Below, one piece after another: positions 29,411-38,327 of a DNA stretch of 64,000 nt. Origin of the DNA: Flammeovirga yaeyamensis (lineage in GTDB: Bacteria > Bacteroidota > Bacteroidia > Cytophagales > Flammeovirgaceae); assembly GCF_018736045.1 (NCBI RefSeq), contig NZ_CP076133.1, forward strand, positions 558,001-622,000, in the 5' to 3' direction. The stretch's first letter is position 1. Every line of letters begins with the position of its first letter. The notes beneath the pieces are model-generated. The model did no database searches, was not told the origin of the DNA, and was given only the letters and a program-made list of their open reading frames with translations. Position numbers and translations under genes: made by a program.

Positions 29411-30541
29411 ATGAAAAGAAGACAATTCTTAGAACTCGCTTCTATGGCGGGTGCAGCAACATTTTTAATGCCTTCTTGTATGAGCAATAATGGGGATAAG
29501 CAACAATCCCAAATGCCTGATTTTATGAAAGGATATGAAGAACTTTATCAAAAAGATCCTCGTCAGGCGGCCATTAAATGTTTTGAGGAATCGAAATATG
29601 GAATGTTTATTCATTACGGTTTGTACTCTCTTTTAGGTCGACATGAATGGGTACAAATCAAAGAGAAAATTCATGTGGCGGAGTATGCCAAATTAATGGA
29701 CCGCTTTACTGCAGATAAATTTGATGCTGATTTTATTACCGACTTGGCGTTAGAGGCAGAGATGAAATACATCAATTTAACCACAAGACATCACGATAGT
29801 TTTTGTCTTTGGGATACCAAATACACTGATTTTAAAAGTACCAATTCTCCTGCAAAAAGAGATCTCGTCGCCGAATTGTACGAGCAATGTAACCAAAAAG
29901 GTTTAGCGCTGCATTTGTATTATTCCCATGGTAGAGATTGGCGACACCCTCATGCACCAAATAACGATAAATGGGGGGGACATGCGCGACCAGAATTTGA
30001 TGTACAAGAGCCTTTTTACAAATACGGAGAGGAACACGATCTAAATTTATATGTTGAGTTTCTGTATAATCAAGTAGCTGAACTGATTGATATGTTCCCC
30101 AATATTGCTTCTATTTGGTTGGATGGACATGGCGTTCCGAAATCAGGCGATCATACGCAATTTAAATGTCAGGAACTCTATGATATGATCCATCAGAAAC
30201 AACCTCATATGTTAGTTTCTTATAAACAAGGATTGTTGGGTACCGAAGACTTTTTGGCTCCAGAAAGGAAGTACAAAAAGAATGGAAAACCTGAAAAGCC
30301 ATTAGAAATCTGTGATCATCTTCAACGTAAAGGCTGGGGCTATTTGGCTTCTGAAGACGGAAATCATAAATCGAAAAAAGAGGTGATAAAGATGTTGAAA
30401 AAAGCCAACTCCTATCCTGCGAATTTACTACTGAACACGGGGCCTTATGGTTCTGGAGAAATGCACCCCGAAGATGTAAAGGTATTGAGAGAAGTTGGTG
30501 AGGAGATTAGGAGTAAGGGTTGGAATGGTGTTTTGGGTTAA
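29411..30541 (+). CDS. GH29-like alpha-L-fucosidase, Tat/lipoprotein signal
   Basis: 376 residues. The N-terminus MKRRQFLELASMAGAATFL has a twin-arginine-like signal followed by Cys23 in LMPSC, so it may be an exported lipoprotein. GH29 barrel motifs are AKFGMF-like KYGMFIHYGLYS, TTRHHDSFCLWDTKYTDF and the nucleophile region IASIWLDGHG (Asp238). It is catalytic-domain only, without the C-terminal beta-sandwich of many GH29 enzymes. It cleaves alpha-L-fucose; some GH29 members act on alpha-galactosides or other sugars. It ends the operon and is convergent with the next, minus-strand gene 9 bp away. Confidence 0.85.
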   Translation: MKRRQFLELASMAGAATFLMPSCMSNNGDKQQSQMPDFMKGYEELYQKDPRQAAIKCFEESKYGMFIHYGLYSLLGRHEWVQIKEKIHVAEYAKLMDRFTADKFDADFITDLALEAEMKYINLTTRHHDSFCLWDTKYTDFKSTNSPAKRDLVAELYEQCNQKGLALHLYYSHGRDWRHPHAPNNDKWGGHARPEFDVQEPFYKYGEEHDLNLYVEFLYNQVAELIDMFPNIASIWLDGHGVPKSGDHTQFKCQELYDMIHQKQPHMLVSYKQGLLGTEDFLAPERKYKKNGKPEKPLEICDHLQRKGWGYLASEDGNHKSKKEVIKMLKKANSYPANLLLNTGPYGSGEMHPEDVKVLREVGEEIRSKGWNGVLG

Positions 30542-30550
30542 AAGTTAAAC

Positions 30551-31483
30551 CTACAACCCCTCATACTCAAACCTCATCTCGAAGAACTCTTTAGGATCAA
30601 TCTCTCCTAAAAACTTAGGAGGGATGTTCTTAATCAATTCGTATTTTTCGATCCATCGGTTTTCTCTCCACTTTTTGCCCAATACAGACATAGCATTATA
30701 GAAAATGATGGCCTGTTCGTAGGTCGTAAACTGCGCTCTTAACATTTTAATAAAGGATTGCTTTTCGTCTTCTGTTAAGAACTTCGTCTGATCTACATAT
30801 TTTATGGTATGGTATAGATGACGGAAATAGTTGCCCAACTTCGATTGGTGACCGACATAGAAAGGCACTTCCGCATTGTACTTACTTCTCTTCTTTTTTA
30901 GTTCCGTTATCAAATGTTCTGCTTGATGTGGAACATACTTATTTAAGATAGACACCAAAGCTTCCTCACCATGTTCTTGTAAGCCAAAATGAAATATCAA
31001 ATAGGTAATATTCAATGTGAGTTCATGATATTCTTTCTCGCTTTGTTCAACACCTTTAGGGAGCAACTGCATCACCTCTTTTTGTAATTGATTACACTGT
31101 TGGTATAAAGCAATAAACACCTCTCTTCCTTTTTTGGTGATGAGTTCTTCAGAAGCAGGGTCTTTATGTCTAAGCAATTCCACATTCTCTCTGTGGTACT
31201 TCATCATCTCGAAAAACTTGACTTCGAATTGTTGTCTTTCGAAGAGTTTTCTTTGCCATTTAATGGTCTCATAAATCAAGATGAAACCTACCAATGAGAA
31301 GATGGGGCCAATCGTTCCCGCTATGAAAGATCCGTACTTACTAAGCACTTCCATGTCTACACCCAAGAAAGATTCATAGAGATGATAATCCAGGAAAAAG
31401 ACGAGCATCACAGAGATTCCTGTAATGGCCAAGAACACAGAAAGTGTAAGGGAAATATTGATCTTCTTTAATAGCTTCAACAT
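30551..31483 (-). CDS. putative phage abortive-infection membrane protein (putAbiC-like)
   Basis: 310 residues with two N-terminal membrane segments (about 10-32 and 48-70) and a helical cytosolic domain. The segments FEVKFFEMMKYHRENVELL and GNYFRHLYHTIKYVD match the pattern of the putAbiC family (putative phage abortive infection protein, PF16872 as I recall it). It is alone on the minus strand inside the PUL, flanked by two fucosidase genes in the opposite orientation. It has its own divergent upstream region shared with the next fucosidase. Function in anti-phage defence is known only by association for this family. Confidence 0.65.
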   Translation of the reverse strand: MLKLLKKINISLTLSVFLAITGISVMLVFFLDYHLYESFLGVDMEVLSKYGSFIAGTIGPIFSLVGFILIYETIKWQRKLFERQQFEVKFFEMMKYHRENVELLRHKDPASEELITKKGREVFIALYQQCNQLQKEVMQLLPKGVEQSEKEYHELTLNITYLIFHFGLQEHGEEALVSILNKYVPHQAEHLITELKKKRSKYNAEVPFYVGHQSKLGNYFRHLYHTIKYVDQTKFLTEDEKQSFIKMLRAQFTTYEQAIIFYNAMSVLGKKWRENRWIEKYELIKNIPPKFLGEIDPKEFFEMRFEYEGL

Positions 31484-31630
31484 AGTTATGACGATGGTGT
31501 TACCTCAAAAGTACGAGTAAAATGTGGCTCCTCTTGCATTTCGAAAGGATTATTATGTTTTCCACATCTCGTGATTTTTCCCATTGTTCAATTAAAATCT
31601 AGTCAATTACAGTGCAAATTTTAACGATTA

Positions 31631-31668
31631 AGAGGGGAGTAATTTTTTTACCGCACTCTATAAATTGT
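31631..31668 (+). promoter_or_regulatory. candidate regulatory site upstream of the second GH29 gene
   Basis: In the 285-bp divergent gap, AGAGGGGAGT (31631-31640) is the inverted form of the C-rich element seen before other units of the locus, and ACTCTATAAATTG (31655-31667) resembles the ACTC...AAATTG element upstream of the GH2 and sulfatase genes. The start codon lies about 100 bp further on. Weak, pattern-based call. Confidence 0.3.
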
Positions 31669-31768
31669 AAAATTGATTTAGTTTATACTATGAGAAATGA
31701 TAATTACCAATCAAGACACATCCTTCCACTTAATGGAATGATCTAAATTAACGAATATAGCTACAGAA

Positions 31769-33289
31769 ATGAGACGAATTTTATTTTTTGCACTATTAAC
31801 TTTTATCCTTGGTGCCTGTACACAAAAGGCCAATGATACAACAGAAAAGAAAAAGCACTTCGAACCTAATTGGGAGTCGTTAAGTCAGTACGAATGTCCG
31901 GAATGGTTTAGAAACGCCAAGTTTGGTATCTACACTCACTGGGGTGTTTACTCGGCATCTATGGCCGAGGGCAACTCCGATTGGTACGGTAGAAACATGT
32001 ACAACGACTGGCATCCAAACTATAAGTTTCACCTTAAAACGTATGGTGACCATAAAGAATTCGGGTACAAAGATCTAATTCCTCAGTTAACAGGAGAGAA
32101 ATTTGATGCCGACGAGTGGGCTGAATTATTCCAAAACGCAGGAGCACAATTTGCAGGACCTGCAGGCGAACATGCCGATGGTTTTTCAATGTGGGATTCG
32201 AAAGTTAACCCTTGGAACTCGACGAAAATGGGTCCTAAGATCGATGTAGTCGCAGAGATGAAGAAAGCCGTGAAGAAGAGAGGAATGAAATACGTAGTAA
32301 GTATGCACCACTCTTGGTTGTGGGGATGGTACCCAACATGGGACGAAAATACCGATTGTGCGAATCCTGAATTTGCGGGACTTTACGGTCCAAAAATTCC
32401 AGAATCTTCTCGTTTACTAAAAATTGGAGAGGAAAAAGGATCTTACCCTATGCCTAGTCCAGAATTTGAGAAAATCTGGTTAGAAAAAGTAAAAGAAGTA
32501 GTCGATGGCTATTCGCCGGATTTACTTTGGTTCGACAACCGTGTACGCATCCTTTCGGAAGATATCAGAAAAGAAATGGTGGCTTATGTACATAACCACA
32601 GTGCAGAAAATAATGTAGAAAGAGTATTTACGTTTAAGCGTCCGGACTTCCCACTTGGTGTCGGTACAGTCGATTTAGAGCGTGAACGTATGCCTGATAT
32701 TTATCCTGATCCATGGTTAACAGATACATCGATTTCTAAAGCATCTTGGTCATGGACATCCGATCTAAAGTGTTATCCTACCAACCGATTAATTGATGAT
32801 TTGGTAGATATCGTGAGTAAGAATGGCTGTCTATTGTTAAACGTAGCACCTCACCCAGATGGTAGTATTCCACAAGCACAAAAAGACCGTCTATTAGAGA
32901 TGGGGGCATGGTTAAAAGTAAACGGAGAAGCGATTTACGATAGCCGTCCTTGGTTAATCTATGGTGAAGGCCCAACGAAAACAAAAAGCGGTCACTTAGC
33001 CGATACCAAATTTGATGGTTTTGGAGAAGAAGACATTCGTTTTACCATTAAAGGTGATCAGTTATATGCGATTGCTTTGGGTTGGCCAGAATCTGGTGAA
33101 CTACCAATTAAATCTTTAGGTTTAATGGCGTACAACTCTAAAGTAAAAGACATTGAAATGCTTGGACATGAAGGTAAGTTAAAATGGGAAAGAACTGAAG
33201 GAGCATTAAAAGTGAAGCTTCCAAAAGACAAACCATGTGAGCATGCCTATGTGTTTAAAATCAGTTTCTCAGGGAATAAAGAATCTTAA
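31769..33289 (+). CDS. GH29 alpha-L-fucosidase, lipoprotein
   Basis: 506 residues with a lipobox (LGAC, Cys17). GH29 barrel: [49 protein letters not shown], the nucleophile Asp256 in [22 protein letters not shown], then a C-terminal beta-sandwich (about 390-500). The HHDGF motif common in GH29 is HADGF here, with Ala replacing one His. It removes alpha-L-fucose, probably from sulfated oligosaccharides given its neighbours. It starts the second catalytic block of the PUL, followed by a sulfatase and a GH2. A hairpin follows its stop codon. Confidence 0.9.
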   Translation: MRRILFFALLTFILGACTQKANDTTEKKKHFEPNWESLSQYECPEWFRNAKFGIYTHWGVYSASMAEGNSDWYGRNMYNDWHPNYKFHLKTYGDHKEFGYKDLIPQLTGEKFDADEWAELFQNAGAQFAGPAGEHADGFSMWDSKVNPWNSTKMGPKIDVVAEMKKAVKKRGMKYVVSMHHSWLWGWYPTWDENTDCANPEFAGLYGPKIPESSRLLKIGEEKGSYPMPSPEFEKIWLEKVKEVVDGYSPDLLWFDNRVRILSEDIRKEMVAYVHNHSAENNVERVFTFKRPDFPLGVGTVDLERERMPDIYPDPWLTDTSISKASWSWTSDLKCYPTNRLIDDLVDIVSKNGCLLLNVAPHPDGSIPQAQKDRLLEMGAWLKVNGEAIYDSRPWLIYGEGPTKTKSGHLADTKFDGFGEEDIRFTIKGDQLYAIALGWPESGELPIKSLGLMAYNSKVKDIEMLGHEGKLKWERTEGALKVKLPKDKPCEHAYVFKISFSGNKES

Positions 33290-33304
33290 TAAATAGAAGT
33301 TTTT

Positions 33305-33347
33305 ACAAGCGTCTCTACAAGTTAGTATACTTCGTAGAGACGTTTGT
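33305..33347 (+). repeat. inverted repeat (GTAGAGACG type) after the GH29 gene
   Basis: ACAAGCGTCTCTAC (33305-33318) and GTAGAGACGTTTGT (33334-33347) form a near-perfect 14-bp inverted repeat with a 15-bp loop. The CGTCTCTAC/GTAGAGACG core resembles palindromic repeats scattered in many Bacteroidota and cyanobacterial genomes. There is no T-tract. The rest of the gap up to 33532 holds no gene I can support. Confidence 0.55.
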
Positions 33348-33532
33348 GATAACATCAATGACTATTGGAAATCTTTTAATCCAAATGGAGATATTATTGC
33401 TTTTAAAAAGCTGTTGGTCACGATTACTTATAAAATTAAATGTCCTCCATTGTTGATTGAGGAGGAAAAAGAGCTCATTGAGATTGGGCGATATACTTAA
33501 CATCAAAAAATTGACATTAATAAGAAATAATA

Positions 33533-35146
33533 ATGAAAAGGTTTAACAATCAAACACTCTTAAAGACGGGAATGTTACTTGCATTCTTGTTCTCCTCGGC
33601 AATATCAATTGCTCAGAAAAAAAAGCAACCTAATATCATTTATATTATGTCGGATGACCATGCGGCACATGCAATTGGTGCGTATGGTGGAAGATTATCC
33701 ACTTTAAATCCAACTCCCAACTTAGATAAATTGGCCGATGGAGGTATCCGTTTTTCGAATGCCTTTTGTAACAACTCTATTTGTACACCAAGTAGAGCCT
33801 CGATAATTTCGGGTCAGTATCCACAAACCAATGGTGTTTTGGATTTGGATATCCACTTGGATCCCGAAAAGCAATATTTACCAAAAGAGATGAAAAAGTT
33901 GGGCTACAGCACTGCAATTGTAGGAAAGTGGCACTTGCACATCGAGCCATCAGCATTTGATTACTACAAAGTATTACCGGGTCAGGGGAAGTATTTTAAT
34001 CCTTCTTTCCACGAGAAAGGAAAGGGCGAATGGCCAAATAATAAAGTGAAATCAGAAGGTCATTCTAGTGATGTAATTACTGATGTTACTATTAATTATC
34101 TAGAAAACAGAGACAAGACGAAACCTTTCTTCTTGATGCATCACTATAAAGCACCTCACGATTTCTTTGAGTATGCACCACGTTACGAAGACTACTTGGC
34201 CGATACAGAAATTCCTGAACCCTCGAGTTTGTATTATCAACCCAACTGGGGATCGGAAGCTACAAGAGGAGCCAACGATTCTTTAACGAACTATATCGGG
34301 ACATCGGTTTCTGACCGTCATATGTACAGAAACTACAATAAGTTTTTCCATAAAGATTCTTTAGAAGGACAAAATTCTGCACACGTGGCGTATCAGGATT
34401 ACCTAAAGAGATACCTTCGTTGTGTAAAAGGTGTGGACGATAACTTGGGTCGATTATTCGATTATTTAAAGAAAGAAGGTCTTTGGGAAAATACCATCAT
34501 TGTATATACTGCAGACCAAGGAATGATGTTGGGTGAGCACGATTTACAAGACAAGCGTTGGATCTACGAAGAGTCGATGCGTATGCCGTTTATTGTACAT
34601 TACCCTAAAATGATTGAGGAAGGTAGAGAAACAGATCTTTTGATTAACAATACGGATTTTGCTCCAACATTAATCGAAATGGCTGGCGGTAAAGCACCGG
34701 AATACATGCAAGGACATAGTTTTGCTAGAACATTAAAAGGCAAGGAAGAAAAAGACTGGAGAACGGCCACTTACTACCGCTATTGGATGCACATTATTCA
34801 TCATTATGTACCGGCTCACTTTGGCTTGCGTACCAAAGATTACAAGTTGGTGTTCTACTACGGAAAACACTATTTACCTGAGTCGGAATTTGCGAAACAC
34901 TATTGGGCGAAGCAATACCACGGAATCGAAAGAGAAACGCCTCATACATGGGAGTTCTACGATCTGAAAAACGATCCAGAAGAATTGCATAACAGATATA
35001 ACGATCCGAAGTACCAAGACATCATTGCGAAGTTGAAAACAGAATTGAAACAACAAAGAGAAGAATTGAACGAAACGGATGAGAATTATCCAGAAATTTC
35101 GGCAATTGTTGAAGAGTATTGGGATACAAAAACGCTTACAGAATAA
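33533..35146 (+). CDS. sulfatase (S1 family), secreted
   Basis: 537 residues with a signal peptide (ending ISIAQ, about 28). It shows the metal-binding SDDHAAHAIGAYG, maturation motif C84-T-P-S-R, GKWHLHIEP, and TADQGMMLGEHD with KRWIYEESMRMPF. These resemble the iduronate/heparan-type branch of S1 sulfatases. It is longer than the first three sulfatases of the locus. It lies between a fucosidase and a GH2 and is followed by a strong terminator. The exact sulfated sugar is not readable from sequence. Confidence 0.92.
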   Translation: MKRFNNQTLLKTGMLLAFLFSSAISIAQKKKQPNIIYIMSDDHAAHAIGAYGGRLSTLNPTPNLDKLADGGIRFSNAFCNNSICTPSRASIISGQYPQTNGVLDLDIHLDPEKQYLPKEMKKLGYSTAIVGKWHLHIEPSAFDYYKVLPGQGKYFNPSFHEKGKGEWPNNKVKSEGHSSDVITDVTINYLENRDKTKPFFLMHHYKAPHDFFEYAPRYEDYLADTEIPEPSSLYYQPNWGSEATRGANDSLTNYIGTSVSDRHMYRNYNKFFHKDSLEGQNSAHVAYQDYLKRYLRCVKGVDDNLGRLFDYLKKEGLWENTIIVYTADQGMMLGEHDLQDKRWIYEESMRMPFIVHYPKMIEEGRETDLLINNTDFAPTLIEMAGGKAPEYMQGHSFARTLKGKEEKDWRTATYYRYWMHIIHHYVPAHFGLRTKDYKLVFYYGKHYLPESEFAKHYWAKQYHGIERETPHTWEFYDLKNDPEELHNRYNDPKYQDIIAKLKTELKQQREELNETDENYPEISAIVEEYWDTKTLTE

Positions 35147-35169
35147 GCGGATTTTTTAATTAAATAGAT

Positions 35170-35223
35170 AAATACCCTCCCTTTTGAATAAATATTTTTA
35201 CTCGAAGGGAGGGTATTTCTTTT
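35170..35223 (+). terminator. intrinsic terminator after the fifth sulfatase
   Basis: AAATACCCTCCCTT (35170-35183) pairs perfectly with AAGGGAGGGTATTT (35205-35218), followed by CTTTT. The 21-nt loop is long but the 14-bp stem is strong. Confidence 0.75.
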
Positions 35224-35276
35224 ACCTTGCTTTCAAGATTAAAAAAGCGAAACTCAACTAACAGATGAATTAAAGT

Positions 35277-37796
35277 ATGAAACCAATAGTATTTTTTATT
35301 ACTCTTTTCTTATCGTTATCATCTTGTACGCAAGTCCAAAAGAGAACGGTAGACGATTTTAACTTCGATTGGAAGTTTATAAAAAGCGATCTCCAAAATG
35401 CAGAAAATACGTCTTTCGACGATGCCACATGGCAAGACATCCGATTGCCTCACGATTGGAGTATCTTAGGTGGTTATCAAAAAGACAAAGGTGCTTCAAG
35501 TACCGGCTTTACAGAAGGTGGAATCGGGTGGTACCGAAAGACTTTTACCGTTCCATCATCAGATAAAGACAGAGAAATATGGATAGAGTTCGATGGTGTG
35601 TATTGTAATTCTACCGTCTTTATCAACGGGAAAAAATTAGGATTCAGACCTAGCGGATATTCGAGCTTTTCTTATGCTTTATCGGAACATATCAACTTTG
35701 GAGAAGAAAACGTGATTGCCGTAAAAGTGGATCATTCCAACTTTGTTGATTCTCGATGGTATACAGGTTCGGGCATCTATCGTGATGTGCGTTTAGTGAA
35801 GACTTCGAAAACACATATCCCACAATGGGGCGTGCAAATCGAAACCCCCAAAGTATCTGATAAAGAAGCAACCGTTCGAGTGAAAACGAGCATCAAAGCA
35901 GTATCAAATAGTACTTCTGTGAAGGTGAGCCTGATGGACGAAAACCAGCAGGTAGTTGCCGAAAGTGAAGCCAAAGCTTTAACGGGTGATGTAGTCGATC
36001 AGAAACTTCAAGTACTTCAACCAAAACGTTGGGATATTGATAAGCCACATCTATATACCGCAAAACTTCAGGTATTTGATAATGGTCAGTTGGTGGATGA
36101 AACAGAAGAAAGATTCGGTATCAGAGACTTTGAGTTCGACTCGAAAAAAGGCTTCTTCCTCAATGGAAAAAATGTGAAGATCAAAGGCGTCAATTTGCAT
36201 CATGATGTTGGAGCAGTTGGAGCAGCAGCAGTGAGAGATCATTGGGTATTCCGTTTGAAGAAATTGAAATCGGTAGGTGTAAATGCCATCCGTATGGCGC
36301 ACAATCCACATTCTCCATTATTAATGGATTTGTGTGACGAAATGGGCTTTTTAGTCATGAACGAAGCATTTGATGAATGGTATGTGCCTAAGGCAAAAAT
36401 GCTCACCTGCTTAGGTGGTCAGAAAGCACCAATTGATATATCAGAGGGCTATCCTGAAGTATTTAGAGAGTGGGCAGAACGCGATCTGAAAGACTTGATT
36501 AGAAGAGATTATAACCATCCATCGGTAATAATGTGGAGTATCGGTAACGAGATTGAATGGACGTTCCCAGCATATTCTCAGACGTATGCAAAGCTTCAAA
36601 AGGGCATCAGAGAGTATGAGGATACACCAACATTCGACACTACTGTGATTAAACCTGTATTCGAAAAAATAACTGGTGGGGTAGATTCCCTATCGATCAT
36701 CGCTCATCAATTATCGAAATGGGTGAAAGAAGAAGATACGACCCGTCCGACCGTTTGTGGAAGTGTTCGTCCGTCGATTGCCTTCGCAAGTGGATATGCC
36801 GATGCCGTAGATATTTTAGGATTAAACTATAGAGAGATCGATTACGATGCCGCTCACGAAGCCTTCCCTAACAAAATGATGTTGGGCTCGGAAAACTGGG
36901 TAGCGTATTCGGAGTGGAAAGCAGTGCAAGAAAGAGATTTCATCCCAGGTATTTTTGTATGGACAGGCTTTGCTTACCTAGGTGAGGCAGGGTTGTGGCC
37001 AAGAAAGGGTTTAAACATCTCAATGTTCGACTTTGCCGGTTTCAAGAACCCAAGAGGTCATTTCTTCGAATGCCTATGGAAAGAAGATCCTAAGGTGTAT
37101 ATGGTAACGACCCCAGCTTCTGAATCGGAATTCTCCTACACTAAGAAAGGTGGTTGGAAATTCGATATCCAATTAAAAGAAAAGCCGGTTTGGGCTGAAC
37201 TTCGATTATGGGAGTGGTACAAGGTCAACGAGCATTGGAACTACAAAGCTGGAGAGGAAATCGTAGTACAAACCTACACCAATTGCGAGGAAGCGGAACT
37301 GTTCCTAAATGGCAAAAGCTTGGGTAAACAGTCACTAGCCGATTTTAAAGAAGCCGACAATATTATCAAATGGTTGGTGCCTTATCAAAAAGGTGAATTG
37401 AAAGTGTTAGGTTACAACAAAGGCAAAAAAGTCGAGGAATATGTACTTCACACGGTAGGTAAAGTAGCCAAAATTGAAGTATCATCAGATCAAACACAAA
37501 TGAGAGCCAATCAGTACGATGTGGCCCACATCACTGTAAAAATGTTCGATAAGAATGGATTCGAAATCAAAAACTCGACTGAGGAAGTGAAATTCCACGT
37601 ATCAGAAGAACTCGACTTACTTGGTGTCGATAACGGCTCGGAGATGAATGTTTCTCCTCATACTACCGATCATGTAAAATCGCATAAAGGTAGAGCATTG
37701 GCGATGGTGAGAGCGAAGGATAAAGTGGGGAGCGGGAAAGTGTATGTGAGTGTTGGAGAGTTGAGGAGTGATGTGGTTGTTGTGGAGTTGAAGTAG
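35277..37796 (+). CDS. GH2 glycoside hydrolase (beta-galactosidase-like), lipoprotein
   Basis: 839 residues with a lipobox (LSSC, Cys17). Layout: sugar-binding jelly roll (about 25-185), Ig-like domain, TIM barrel with acid/base Glu425 in WSIGNEIEW and nucleophile Glu539 in MLGSENWVAYS, then a DUF4982-like domain (about 640-715, with NCEEAELFLNGKSLG) and a C-terminal Ig-like domain with VAHITVKMFDKNG. This is the shorter, DUF4982-type GH2, different from the LacZ-type GH2 in the same locus, so the two probably act on different linkages. Beta-galactosidase is the most likely activity, but other beta-glycosidases share the layout. It is the last clear PUL gene of this block. Confidence 0.9.
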   Translation: MKPIVFFITLFLSLSSCTQVQKRTVDDFNFDWKFIKSDLQNAENTSFDDATWQDIRLPHDWSILGGYQKDKGASSTGFTEGGIGWYRKTFTVPSSDKDREIWIEFDGVYCNSTVFINGKKLGFRPSGYSSFSYALSEHINFGEENVIAVKVDHSNFVDSRWYTGSGIYRDVRLVKTSKTHIPQWGVQIETPKVSDKEATVRVKTSIKAVSNSTSVKVSLMDENQQVVAESEAKALTGDVVDQKLQVLQPKRWDIDKPHLYTAKLQVFDNGQLVDETEERFGIRDFEFDSKKGFFLNGKNVKIKGVNLHHDVGAVGAAAVRDHWVFRLKKLKSVGVNAIRMAHNPHSPLLMDLCDEMGFLVMNEAFDEWYVPKAKMLTCLGGQKAPIDISEGYPEVFREWAERDLKDLIRRDYNHPSVIMWSIGNEIEWTFPAYSQTYAKLQKGIREYEDTPTFDTTVIKPVFEKITGGVDSLSIIAHQLSKWVKEEDTTRPTVCGSVRPSIAFASGYADAVDILGLNYREIDYDAAHEAFPNKMMLGSENWVAYSEWKAVQERDFIPGIFVWTGFAYLGEAGLWPRKGLNISMFDFAGFKNPRGHFFECLWKEDPKVYMVTTPASESEFSYTKKGGWKFDIQLKEKPVWAELRLWEWYKVNEHWNYKAGEEIVVQTYTNCEEAELFLNGKSLGKQSLADFKEADNIIKWLVPYQKGELKVLGYNKGKKVEEYVLHTVGKVAKIEVSSDQTQMRANQYDVAHITVKMFDKNGFEIKNSTEEVKFHVSEELDLLGVDNGSEMNVSPHTTDHVKSHKGRALAMVRAKDKVGSGKVYVSVGELRSDVVVVELK

Positions 37797-37840
37797 TGCT
37801 TATAATCATCGAATAAATATTAAATTTGTAAAATAGTATT

Positions 37841-37881
37841 CCCGATAGCCTCTGTATATCAAGCTTTCGGGTTTTTGTTTT
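37841..37881 (+). terminator. intrinsic terminator after the second GH2 gene
   Basis: CCCGATAGC (37841-37849) pairs with GCTTTCGGG (37863-37871), one mismatch, followed by a T-rich run to 37880. It closes the PUL. Confidence 0.75.
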
Positions 37882-38164
37882 TAGAAAGAGTCCATAGCTT
37901 TTACTTTTCAAACTTTTCCAAAAAATCTTGTAGTACTTTGTGTATTTGAATCAAGTGTCTTGAAACGGTTAGCGAGTCTATTTATAGACCAACTAATAAA
38001 TCTTTGTTACTTATAATTTTGATGTTTTCAATTAGGTTGTTGTTGATTTTTAGCATGTGAGAATCGTTAATTTTTTATTTTTATTCTCTCAACATTATTT
38101 ATATTAAATCTTTATTTCATAAACCTTGAGAAGATAATTGAATAGAAAAACAGATTAATATTTC
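37882..38164. other. AT-rich gap with no supported gene
   Basis: Between the PUL terminator and the decayed DUF1016 copy there is no convincing gene. On the minus strand a stretch near 37915-37985 reads as a short open frame ending VLQDFLEKFEK, with a stop just upstream; it could be the tail of a lost gene, but it is too short to call. Confidence 0.4.
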
Positions 38165-38302
38165 TCATTGTAATTTCGCCACAACTTGTGGCAATATTTC
38201 TTTAACGGTCAAATCTAACACAGATTAGGATCATAAATGCTGAACTTAGTTTGAAGATTTTTGAAAGTTGTTTATGTAAAGAAGTTCCTAAACAAACTGG
38301 GT
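38165..38302 (-). pseudogene. decayed copy of a DUF1016 (YhcG-type) gene fragment
   Basis: About 138 bp align well with 41622-41770 on the same strand, for example TAATTTCGCCACAACTTGTG against TAATTTAGCCACAGCTTGTG. Read on the minus strand, one frame gives LTVKEILPQVVAKL, the counterpart of LTVQEIWPQAVAKL in the other copy and of the VQxLVAQIPW segment of DUF1016 proteins. Stops break it in every frame. It lies immediately after mcrC, so the two copies bracket the McrBC pair as direct repeats. Confidence 0.65.
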
Positions 38303-38327
38303 TTGAATTAAAAAACTTGACAAATAA

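Noticed and set aside
33297-33500. Open frame of about 65 codons on the + strand ending IEEEKELIEIGRYT, possibly a gene remnant
   Set aside because: It has no start codon at its beginning, overlaps the inverted repeat, and I recognise no family. Composition looks coding but is not enough for a call.
37915-37985. Short minus-strand frame ending VLQDFLEKFEK as the tail of a lost gene
   Set aside because: Only about 24 codons follow an upstream stop; no start and no recognised family.
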